Part shown: in pieces, positions 31,301 to 43,300 of the stretch
How the letters are laid out: each line of letters begins with the position of its first letter
How positions within the stretch are numbered: position 1 is the stretch's first letter
Origin: Steinernema hermaphroditum
Taxonomy: Eukaryota > Nematoda > Chromadorea > Rhabditida > Steinernematidae
Direction of reading: 5' to 3'
Assembly: GCA_030435675.1 (NCBI GenBank)
Contig: CM059622.1
Coordinates: forward strand, 9,796,001 to 9,860,000
DNA: 64,000 nt
Position numbers and translations under genes: made by a program
Notes under the pieces: model-generated
The model's input: only the letters and a program-made list of their open reading frames with translations
Told to the model about the DNA's origin: nothing
Database searches by the model: none

Positions 31301-34300
31301 GGCCGTCAGCGTGTTATTCAATCGCCAGAGAGTCCCCTGGGCCCTGCGGCTGTCCGTAAGCCGCCTTCGGCCCAGGTCGCGGCTAGGGGTTCAGAAGGCG
31401 CCGCCTTCGCAACTTCTAGTTAAGAGGAACCACTCGCGCAGCGGGGAACTGGTTTCCTTCTCGGAGGCTTTTCGCCTTCGACGACGCTTGCCTTTCCCTT
31501 CTTCTGCGCGCTTCGCGATCTCGGTGGTGGTGGGGACTCCCGGGGAGCCTGAGGCTCTGATATCCAGGCTGCATTCTTCTGATGAAAATCAATGTTTCGA
31601 CGAGAAATTGACATGATTGAGTGACGGACAGGGTGTTTTGATGATAGACCTGCATCGGGGGACATATTCCAGCATTTCCGGGAGCGCCTTAAGAGCTTAT
31701 TTGCAATTAATGCCTACTGATCCACTGCGGATTCTGTTTCCCTTCGCCCGACATTAAGTGACTCAGAAAACCACTGAGCTGCATGCCTACCGTACCTTGT
31801 TCTCATACCATGTTAGTGTTCAGTAACCGGATCTTTAAAAAGCAAGCTCCGAAGTCCTCCAAGGACGTATTAAATAAACTCGAGTTCAGTGTTTTCGGTC
31901 CCTGTTTTCCGCGTGCCACAGGTGCCCATAAAACGGCGATGTACTTGCAACAACACCCGACTTGTTCGTCCGCGAGATTCCCTCTTTTTCTGAAACGAAC
32001 AACGTGCTCGTTTACACAAAACCCGCCCGAGAGACGCTCTGTTGTGACGTCCCCCCGCTGGCGGTTCACAATAAACTCTCTGAAATCCTTTCCCATGCAT
32101 TCTGCCTCTCACTTTTCGGGCATCTCCGTCCTGACTTCCCTCCTGTGCAGATCGACAGCTATTACTTGCTCTTTCTGTGCATTTGCCGGGATTCTCCAAA
32201 TGAAAACCGTTCTTTATGCCTTCTGTAGCGATCTGTCCAAGTGCTACGCACTTCTGCAGCGTAAGCCCCTCCCCCAGCGCCCACCGCGGAGATCCCCGTT
32301 CCCAGCCCCTTAGCAACCCCGTCTCCGCTCCTTCTTCGCTTCAAATTCGTCTTCTCCTCGGCCGCTCCCGGAGCACGTCTTATCTGTTCCTTCGGCTCTT
32401 ATTGGCGTGCGCCGATCGGTTCAAGAACAGCGACTAATTGCTTGGCGGCGCCTGAGTCAGCAACGGATGCACTTTCCCCACAGAAACAACTTCTTCGGCG
32501 ATGTTTTCTCCTTCCCGCCCGTTCCTCCGGTCACTTCCATTAATCAGCGAAGTCGACGCGACTGTTTGTTTGTTGCGCGCGCTGATAAGCCGCTCCGAAG
32601 GCGGCGCCACAGAAGTGGCGCCGAGGAGCGAACTCCTCTCACGCCTGCTAGTAGTCGGCGGTTGCCGCGAGCCAAGAAGAACCCGTTATGCGTGCACGCT
32701 CTCCTCGCGGCATTTTGTTGCGATCGCGGGCGACCGTCGCCGCTTCTTCGGCGACAGGGAGAGGAACGCTTCCCTCGCCTCCGATTCTCTCTCGCTCGGC
32801 CTTCCTCTCCTCGGGCGGCGTGCACTCCTCGGCATCGATGATCGCTTCCGGGCGATCGCTTCCTATCGGAGGGTCCTCGAAGCCCCGATTCCCTTTACAA
32901 TGCGCCAGTAAACAAATATTTCGTCAGTATTGTCCGCCCGATTAGCCACTGGCATCCAATGTCATCGGGAGCCGGTTTCTCGAAACGCGCGCGCCAAAAA
33001 GTGATCCCGCGGCGCTGTTCAAGGTTGCACGTTCGCCACTCACTTTTTCGTTTAAGAAAAACCCATTTGATCGCCCACATCCACACTTGATCACACGCGA
33101 CTCTGCATGAGCGTGCGAAGGGAATCTGCTAATTGACCTGTGAGTCGCCGCAGTCTTCTTCCATCCGAGTAAGTCCTCGAGGCTGTCACCCGCCGTCGGC
33201 CGGCCGATAGATCACTTTGACTGATCAGGGCTGCACTTTGGGATAAAACACGCGGCGACATGGGAGAGGCGAGGGGTGGGCGAGTGGAAAAAAAACAAAC
33301 AAATAAAACTCGGAACGGAACAGGTATAGTCTCCCCCGCCCCTCTCCGATCGGATCAGATGTTGCATTCTCAAAAGTGACACGGTTCGGGGAGGCCGAAC
33401 CCCCACATTTCCGAGGGTACTGTAGTATCACTACCCACGAAGGTATCCCCATCACTACCACCACCACTTTGCGACTCTTGAAAGGCCTGGGTGACCACGC
33501 GTTTGTTTAGGATATCGCCCGAGAGGCGAACGCACTCTACCACAGCAAGAAGGAGGAGAACGAAGAGCTCGAGGAGAATCTAAGTCGCGTGGAGGCGCTG
33601 CTTCGCCGCAAGATGGAACTCTTCCGGCGACTAGAGTGGCTTCACGACTCCGTTCAAGAGCTCCGGCGACAGAACAACGAATGGAAGGTCATCGATGCTA
33701 TCCAGGTGAGCTCGGCAAGGACCACTCCGCCTACCGTAGTTTCCGCTGCAGATCGACGACGTGAAGGCCAGGATCGCGGAGTTGTTGGCACAGAGCCTCG
33801 GAGACTTCGTGCCCGAGGCGGAGGCTCTCGCCGCGGAGATCGACGCCATTGAGGCGTTCTTCTTCCGCGCAGAGGTCGACAGTATCCGCGAGAAGTGGGT
33901 GTGCCCGCGCGCTACCGTAATCCGCGTCGTTTAGGTTCAACACTCTGCACAGCGAACTACTGGCGCAGTGCCGTCTTCTGGAGGCGCGTGAGCGATTCCT
34001 CGCGACGGTTAAGGCCTTCTGCCTGCTCGCCGATCGCGTCGACGCGACGCTAAAGGGCCTCAGTGGTAGAGGAAAATCCTCGTTCGATGAAGACGAGATT
34101 CTGCGAATTGTGAGTCACGACCCAGCTGCCGTAACCCGCCTCCCTTCAGACGAACGAACTTAGCGAGCTTCTCGGTGCCGTGGACTCGCTAGGCAACCAG
34201 ATGATCGCGGAGCAGAAGGAGGCCGACATGACCGTCAAGGGCCTCGGAATAGACGACGTACTTCTGCGTCTGCGCGGAGCGGTTTCCGCCGCGCCGATTA

Positions 34301-37300
34301 CTGTAGGATTCGGAGTCCCTCGACGTTGCTGTAACTCCGTTCAGGCCAAACGCGATCGATTCGATGAGCTGAGCGAATCCATCGAGACGAGCTACTCCAC
34401 CAGCAGTGTCAACCCGATGAACACTGAAACCGACCCGCTGACTGCCACCTACCCCTACGTAGCTGGACAACAGGTGAGCTGCACCGTGCCGCCGGCTACC
34501 GTATCCCGGGGTTTAGGCAGCGTCCTCAAAGGAAAAGGACTTCGTGGACGAGCTGGACAAAGTCGCCGACTCGGACGACCGACGGGCGAAGGCTACGGCG
34601 CTGCGGCGACGCCTCCGGGAGCGCGACTTGAAGCGCACTTCTGGGGTTGCCGACGCCACACGGCGCTTCCTCGTCGCAATCCGAGGGAACCACACAGAGC
34701 TGGATCGACAGATCGCGACGTCGATCACAGAAGGGGACAAGCACTATGTGAACGAGCTGGAAGGGGGCACCTGGGCCCGCTGGAAGCTCACTTTGAGCAA
34801 CGTGGAGCGCGCGGTGAGCGACGCAGCCATCGCTGCGCCCCTCCGAGCCACCCTGAAGGAACAATTCGCGAATTTGGAAAAGGACGCCTTTGAAACGGAC
34901 AGCAAGATTCGTCGATTCCACGAACAGTGGCGAAAGAAACAGGTGAGGCGCTAAAGGGTGACGTACGGTATGCTGAGTGGCTACAGGAGAAACAGAAGAA
35001 ACTGCTGGTGAAGCTGGAAGCCTTCGGAAAGTGGCTGGATCTGATCGAAGAGGACCTGAAGAGGGTCGAAAAGGGCGAGGAGGAGTTCGCCGTGAAGAAC
35101 GAGAAGCTGAGGCATCTGAGGGAGAACTGCCTCTCCCAAAGTCGCCTAGTGGAGAAACTGGAGAGAGCGCCGTTTGAGGGCCAGCATCGGGTCGTCGTCG
35201 AAGCTCTCTGTGGACGCTATCACGACGTCGTTGCGCACTTGCACACATACTACCTTCCCACCGAGCGCACGGTGCCCATCCGCGTGGACACTTCGATGGC
35301 CTCTTCCTCTATGCAGTCGCAGCTCTCCCTGAGCTCCATCTGCTCCTCGGAGCCAGAGTCCGCGTCTACGGAACTCGTCCGAGGAGCGGAGATGGAAAAG
35401 GCTGATCTTCTTCTGGCCGAACGGCTCGGAAGGAAGTACGAGGTGGACGCAGCGACTAAGAAGGTCCTCGAGAAGCTGAGAGGGGCGCACTCGGTGCAGA
35501 CGGTCCGACAGCTCTTCGACGATATCGCTATGATTCGAAGGACGTGCGTCGACGACCAGAACACGATAGAGAACAGCTACGGACTCAAAGACGTCGGCGA
35601 GGCCGAACAGGACTTGGACCGACTCAATGTGGGTTATGGTAGTTGTCCTTGTTGATGTGTTTGTGATTAGGAAATCCGATATACGAGTCTCGTGTGGCGA
35701 CATGAGTTGGACTCTCTGGCAAAGAAGCTGGAAAGCGCCGACAGAGGGCTCGCTGAGCAGCTAATCCACGCCTTCCAGACGCTGGAAACGCCTAACAAGG
35801 TGCGTTTGCCGCTTGATAACAGGGGCTTAATGGAGCGTTTTCAGCGGCTCTGCAAGGCACTCTCTAGAGAGATCGACGACGAAAAGGCGCTGTGCAGCAA
35901 CTGCGAGAAGATCATGGCCGAGCTGGCCTCCGTCGAGGAGACTGCACGCAGTGGAGACGGCGCCATCGCGGCAGCGACGCGAAGCCGTCTGAAGTCCCTC
36001 GAGATGAATATCGACGTGCTGAAGATGCAGTGTTACCAGCCCCGAGAGTACGTCCGCAGCGGAGTGGGCACCTCCTCCAGAGGGGCTTCCCCGACACGAA
36101 GACGACGAATCGTGGTCATGGTGACGAGTACGGTAATCACAGTAATCAAGGTGATCGAAGAGCGACTTCGCCTCTCGCCTGTCGGGCCCGACAGCGAGGA
36201 GAACCAAGAGCTCGTGGCTCTGTTGCGAGACCTCTCCATCCTAAACATCCACCTCTCGAAGGCCCCCGAGGCCGACGAACAGAGTCCGCAGCTCCTCGAG
36301 GACCTCGTGGTGCTCATTCAGTCGGCGCAGGACATCTTTGAGAAGATCGAGAAGCTGCGCGAGGGCAGCAATCCCCAGAACGAAGAGAGCAGGAGGCACA
36401 TCTTGGAAGCAGCCAGGGTAAGCATCGTGAATATGCGTTCTCTGGCATCGACGCTCGATTATAGAACGGAAGAGCGGGCTTCGAGGATATCGTCAAGAAG
36501 ATCGACAACCTGACCGAACACTCGGACGTCGCAGCTCGATGGCGTTCGGTCATTGTTAATCTGATCGACTCCATCTTGGTAGAAGAACATAGCCAAAACC
36601 CTCACAAACAAATGCATTTAGAAAATCGAGGACGAGCTCCTCTCATACGAGTCACCCCTGGAGGCTGAGAACGAAGCCAAGAACAAGGCGACGAACGGAC
36701 ACCTTCAGTCGCCACCATTCGAAATCATCGACACTTCAGCGACTGTTGGGATCGCACAAGCCGACCCACATGACCAAGATGCTCAAAGCCAGATTCAGAA
36801 GAAACTCGATGAAGTCACCACTAATGTGGAGACGACATCAGGTATGTTGACGAGAAGAGCAGATGGCCAAGAAATTGAGATATCAGAGGAATTACAACGG
36901 TTCCAACGGACACTGACTGACCTTCGTGAGTTGGAAAAGCAAGCTAACAGCGAATCACTGATCGCCATTGACCTCAAGAAGAAAGAAGTAGCCGCACTGA
37001 TCAACAGACTCGAGGTAAGATCATTGGAAGGGGAAAAGCTGTCAATAACCACTTGTTATTGATGCTAAATGCTACCCAAAAGTCATGCTAATTTTTGACC
37101 GTTTAGAACGAATCGAGGAAGAGGAAACAAGAGGTAGAGATAGAACAGCAACTGGAACCCATAGTTGCGCGTGTCGACGACGCGGTTCGTGACGCTGAAG
37201 CGGTCGAATGGAATCCAGTCGCTTCACCAGAGGAGCTGAACAGCGCCATCGAGAAGCTGCAAAAGGCAAACGACGACATTGGTGCGATGCAAGCCTGCTA

Positions 37301-40300
37301 CGAGAAGCTGGACAAGGAAGAAGCCGAGAACAACACTCTACGTGCGTCCACTCTTGGAAAGATCGAAGCGGCCGACCAGGTTGTCGCCCCACTCAAGCAG
37401 GCTCTGCACGATCGCCTTGACAAGATCAACGACGAACTGGCCGAGTTGGACAAGATCGACGATGAACTCGATGTGACCGAGCGTGAAGCCAGTGCAGCGA
37501 CCGCGTCGAACGCGACTCCCGACCAACTGATGGAGATCAGTCGCTCTCGTCTTCAGCCTCTTGAAGAGTCGCTGCGCGCTCAAGACCCGTCAGCTGCTCC
37601 TCCCGTTGTGGTGGAGAAGCGTGATGCCGTAGCGAAGAAGCTTGCCGACGTGCGCAACACCATCGAGAAGGCCGTTGCCGACGCCGAGAAGCAACAAGAC
37701 CTTGTCAACTCGCTCAACGACGCCATCAACGCCGTTCAGTCGGAAGCCGATCAACTTCGGTCGAAGTACGCTGAGACGGCAAGACCACTCGACGAAAGCA
37801 TTGAAGACTCGGAGAAACTGCAGGCGCTACTCGATGAACTGGCCGCCGTTTCGGTGACCGATGTGCAGGACAAGGCCGATCGCGAGTACCTCACTCGACT
37901 TGGAGACTCGGTGAAGGCATCGATCAAGGTACGTTTCGTTACCAACCCCATTCAACAAACGCATTTTCATTTTCAGGAGCTCAGTGTGCCGTTGGACAAC
38001 GACGTGCGCAGGGAGCAAGACGTGCTGAAGAAGTTCCACGACACGCTCACCGATCTGACGATCGCTGGCGACGCTGTTGTTGCGTTCGACCCTCTTGCGC
38101 CAGCCGAGAACAGCGAAGCGCGCGAAGTGCAGACGAAGCAGGTGTCCGATCTCAACGAGCAACTGCGACTATTGAAGGCTCGAGCGGACGACGTGCATAC
38201 GGACATCGCCGAAGTGGTGAAGAACGTCGCTCGTGACGCCGAAGTCTCCGGTGACAACCTGCCGCAACGTGTCTCCCAGCTTCAAGACGAACTGAACAAG
38301 AAGAAGAACGTGATGGCGAAGCGACACGTGCTCGACAGCGTCGCTCCCGAGATTGTTGCCGCATCCGATGCGCTGCAGAAGCGAATCGACGATGTCGAGC
38401 AAGTGCCCCTCGAGTCGCTCGATGAGCAAAAGGAAACACTCAACGACCTGGAAAAGATGAAACGTCAGCTGGAAACCGCGCTGGAGAAGGTGCCCGAAGG
38501 TCCCGAAGGCGACGAGCTTCGCGCACGCAGCCAATGGGATCTGTCCCGTTTGAACGACCTGTTGAAGCGATTGTCGGACGCCGTTGGCGACAAACTCGCC
38601 GCGCTTGCCTCCTTCAAGGCGACCAAAGAGGGTGTTAACGCCCAATTGGACAAGATCACCGAGAAACGGGCCAAGAAGCCCGCCGATGTAGAGCCGAGTC
38701 CTCAGTCGCTCGGAGATCGTCTCGAAGCGCTCAAGGATGAAAAGGCCGACCTCGAACGGCTCAACACCAAATTGGCCGATGTCGACGAGGCTACGTTGGA
38801 CGCCGACAGTCGCGCCGACATCCAAGCTCTTCGAAAACGCATCGCCGATATGTTCGACGAGATTACGGTATGTTACCATTGGGCTATGTGTGCACTCATC
38901 GCCGATTTGTTGCAGAACGCGGAAAAGAACACCGAACAGCAGTTGCAGGAGAAACTGGCCGTGGAGCGTCAGAACGCGGAAGCGAAGCGGCTTCTCGACA
39001 ACCTAACCACGCTGATGGAACGTGCTCGTCAGACGTTGAGCGACGCATCTGCCCTGCCGACTCTGTACGAGAGTGTCGGAAACGAGCTAGACGAGGCAGT
39101 CGGCACTGCGTCGCGAGCCACCGAACATGTGGAACTGAAGCAGCGCGAGAGCGGTAACGTAGCCGAACTGCTCGCACAGCTGCCAGCCGCCACTGCACTT
39201 GCCCAACAGCTCAAGAAGCGGACCGCTTCGTGGCTGGCCTTCGTGCGCGAGCGCGATGCCGCAAATGTCGAACTGGACGACTTGCGCGAACCTCTCGATC
39301 GCATCGAGGAAGCACCATTGCGCGACTTGGACCAAGCGCAAAAGGACCTCGACGAGTTAAAGGTTCGAACATTTCAATCACAGCACAAGTACACATTGTC
39401 AATTTCAGAACGCCTCCGCCGGCATCGCTCGCATCAGGAACACGATGACGAAGCTGCAAGCCCTTTGCGAGGAGCTTGATCCGCTGGAGACAGCCTACGC
39501 CGATGTGCGCTTCTTTGACGTCGATGTCGAGCAAACCGAACGACAGTACGACGAACTGATGAACCAGCTGCAGCTTGAAACCAGCGACGAGAGCGCGTCA
39601 CGCGATCTCGACGAACAACTGGCTGGCGAAGTGTCCGCACTTCGCGCTGCTATCGAGAATGCCGATGTCGTAGCACTGGATCAGTTCCAGAGCGAACTGA
39701 TTCCAGGTCTGCTCGCCGAGCTCAAGGACAGAGACAGCCGTGCGGAAGCGGCGAAGAAGAACCGTCGTCACGTGACGCGAGCTCCTGTGGCTGCCGAACA
39801 CCAACTGCAGCTGACTGTCGACACGATCCAGGCTGCGATTCGCGATCGTCTGGACAGCATTGCCGAAAACGAACGCCGAGCGCTGATAGAGTCACTCGAC
39901 AAGCAGTGCGAACTACTCAAGAGCGCTCCTACGGAAGAGCTCATCGAAAAGGTGGAGGTGCAACTGCAACAACTTGCTCCGAACGACGAGGACAGAGAGC
40001 ATGTCGAAGCGTTGCGCCGTCAACTGGACGACGCTCGCGCCGACAAGCAACGACAAGAAACGGAAAAGAAGGAGAACGAACAGCGTCAGCAGGCGCTCGA
40101 AGTGTCACTCCAATCTCTGGACACCGTCGCGCAGACTCTCGACGTTTTGTTGGCTCGACCCCTTGTGAAGACCGAAGAGACTACGGTAGCCGATCTGCTG
40201 CCCACTGCTGAAGCTGCTATGGAAACGTTGACGAAGGAGCTGGAGAACGTCGAAACGCAAACAGGCGCATTGCCCATAGAGTCGGCACTCAGCGAAGCGG

Positions 40301-43300
40301 CACAAAAGAAGTTGGCCTATGGAAAGAAGCTGTTGCCGCTCGTCGAAGCGCTGTTGGTGAAACTGCGACAGAAGAAGAGGAACAGCGACGAATTGGACAC
40401 TCAACTCGGCGATGCGGAGAAAGCCGTCGAAGACGTGGAGAAGAGCGTTGCCGACGCCACGTCGCGCTATGAAGCTGGGCTGCAGCCACTTGCGCTTGCT
40501 CAAGAACATCTGGAAACGGCGAAGAAGCCGCGTCAAACGCTTGTTGACGCTGCGGACAAGACGCTGAACAGCGTAGTCCAGTTTGTCGCCGAACATGCGG
40601 ACATGGTACCAACCGAGGCCAACACCAAGGCGGCGTCGTTGGCGAAACGTCTTGAAGACGCTCGCAAACGCAGCGATGCCTTCTTCGACAGCCTCGAAGT
40701 GGAGGTTGCCAACGAGAAGAGAGTCGCCGAGTTCAATGCCAAGATTACCGATGCGCTCGTGAATTTGAACATCGAAGTACCACAGGCTGCCGGAGACGCT
40801 CCGGAGCAGTTGGTGCCGATCCAGGATCGTCTCAACGAGTGCTTCGTCACCATCGATGAGCTCGACAAGGCTGTTTCGGAAGTTGATCCCAAGGACAAAA
40901 AGATTCGCCGCGATCCAGCAGTCGACGTCACAAAGCTCCGTCACCAGGTGGAACAACTGTCGCAGGCGTTGAATGAGAAGAAGGACGAGGCGAAGAAGCG
41001 ACTTGAAGTTCTGGCAGCGGCAGCAGCCGTTACCGCGGAACTGGAACCCCTCGTTGCGCGTGTCGATGACGCGGTTCGTGACGCTGAAGCGGTCGAATGG
41101 AATCCGGTCGCTTCACCAGAGGAGCTGAACAGCGCCATCGAGAAGCTGCAAAAGGCAAACGACGACATTGGTGCGATGCAAGCCTGCTACGAGAAGCTGG
41201 ACAAGGAAGAAGCCGAGAACAACACTCTACGTGCGTCCACTCTTGGAAAGATCGAAGCGGCCGACCAGGCTGTCGCCCCACTCAAGCAGGCTCTGCACGA
41301 TCGCCTTGACAAGATCAACGACGAACTGGCCGAGTTGGACAAGATCGACGATGAACTCGATGTGACCGAGCGTGAAGCCAGTGCAGCGACCGCGTCGAAC
41401 GCGACTCCCGACCAACTGATGGAGATCAGTCGCTCTCGTCTTCAGCCTCTTGAAGAGTCGCTACGCGCTCAAGACCCGTCAGCTGCTCCTCCCGTTGTGG
41501 TGGAGAAGCGTGATGCCGTAGCGAAGAAGCTTGCCGACGTGCGCAACACCATCGAGAAGGCCGTTGCCGACGCCGAGAAGCAACAAGACCTTGTCAACTC
41601 GCTCAACGACGCCATCAACGCCGTTCAGTCGGAAGCCGATCAACTTCGGTCGAAGTACGCTGAGACGGCAAGACCACTCGACGAAAGCATTGAAGACTCG
41701 AAGAAACTGCAGGCGCTACTCGATGAACTGGCCGCCGTTTCGGTGACCGATGTGCAGGACAAGGCCGATCGCGAGTACCTCACTCGACTTGGAGACTCGG
41801 TGAAGGCATCGATCAAGGTACGTTTCGTTACCAACCCCATTCAACAAACGCATTTTCATTTTCAGGAGCTCAGTGTGCCGTTGGACAACGACGTGCGCAG
41901 GGAGCAAGACGTGCTGAAGAAGTTCCACGACACGCTCACCGATCTGACGATCGCTGGCGACGCTGTTGTTGCGTTCGACCCTCTTGCGCCAGCCGAGAAC
42001 AGCGAAGCGCGCGAAGTGCAGACGAAGCAGGTGTCCGATCTCAACGAGCAACTGCGACTATTGAAGGCTCGAGCGGACGACGTGCATACGGACATCGCCG
42101 AAGTGGTGAAGAACGTCGCTCGTGACGCCGAAGTCTCCGGTGACAACCTGCCGCAACGTGTCTCCCAGCTTCAAGACGAACTGAACAAGAAGAAGAACGT
42201 GATGGCGAAGCGACACGTGCTCGACAGCGTCGCTCCCGAGATTGTTGCCGCATCCGATGCGCTGCAGAAGCGAATCGACGATGTCGAGCAAGTGCCCCTC
42301 GAGTCGCTCGATGAGCAAAAGGAAACACTCAACGACCTGGAAAAGATGAAACGTCAGCTGGAAACCGCGCTGGAGAAGGTGCCCGAAGGTCCCGAAGGCG
42401 ACGAGCTTCGCGCACGCAGCCAATGGGATCTGTCCCGTTTGAACGACCTGTTGAAGCGATTGTCGGACGCCGTTGGCGACAAACTCGCCGCGCTTGCCTC
42501 CTTCAAGGCGACCAAAGAGGGTGTTAACGCCCAATTGGACAAGATCACCGAGAAACGGGCCAAGAAGCCCGCCGATGTAGAGCCGAGTCCTCAGTCGCTC
42601 GGAGATCGTCTCGAAGCGCTCAAGGATGAAAAGGCCGACCTCGAACGGCTCAACACCAAATTGGCCGATGTCGACGAGGCTACGTTGGACGCCGACAGTC
42701 GCGCCGACATCCAAGCTCTTCGAAAACGCATCGCCGATATGTTCGACGAGATTACGGTATGTTACCATTGGGCTATGTGTGCACTCATCGCCGATTTGTT
42801 GCAGAACGCGGAAAAGAACACCGAACAGCAGTTGCAGGAGAAACTGGCCGTGGAGCGTCAGAACGCGGAAGCGAAGCGGCTTCTCGACAACCTAACCACG
42901 CTGATGGAACGTGCTCGTCAGACGTTGAGCGACGCATCTGCCCTGCCGACTCTGTACGAGAGTGTCGGAAACGAGCTAGACGAGGCAGTCGGCACTGCGT
43001 CGCGAGCCACCGAACATGTGGAACTGAAGCAGCGCGAGAGCGGTAACGTAGCCGAACTGCTCGCACAGCTGCCAGCCGCCACTGCACTTGCCCAACAGCT
43101 CAAGAAGCGGACCGCTTCGTGGCTGGCCTTCGTGCGCGAGCGCGATGCCGCAAATGTCGAACTGGACGACTTGCGCGAACCTCTCGATCGCATCGAGGAA
43201 GCACCATTGCGCGACTTGGACCAAGCGCAAAAGGACCTCGACGAGTTAAAGGTTCGAACATTTCAATCACAGCACAAGTACACATTGTCAATTTCAGAAC

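Noticed and set aside
36048..36150. Another intron within the 35671-36417 exon, suggested by GTACGT and a TACGGTA motif
   Set aside because: No donor-acceptor pair tried here preserved the downstream reading frame, so the open reading was kept.
26903..36417. Spectraplakin (VAB-10/MACF) instead of ANC-1
   Set aside because: The Ser/Thr/Pro-rich CH linker, the absence of a plakin domain after the CH pair, and the giant identical repeats all fit ANC-1 better.
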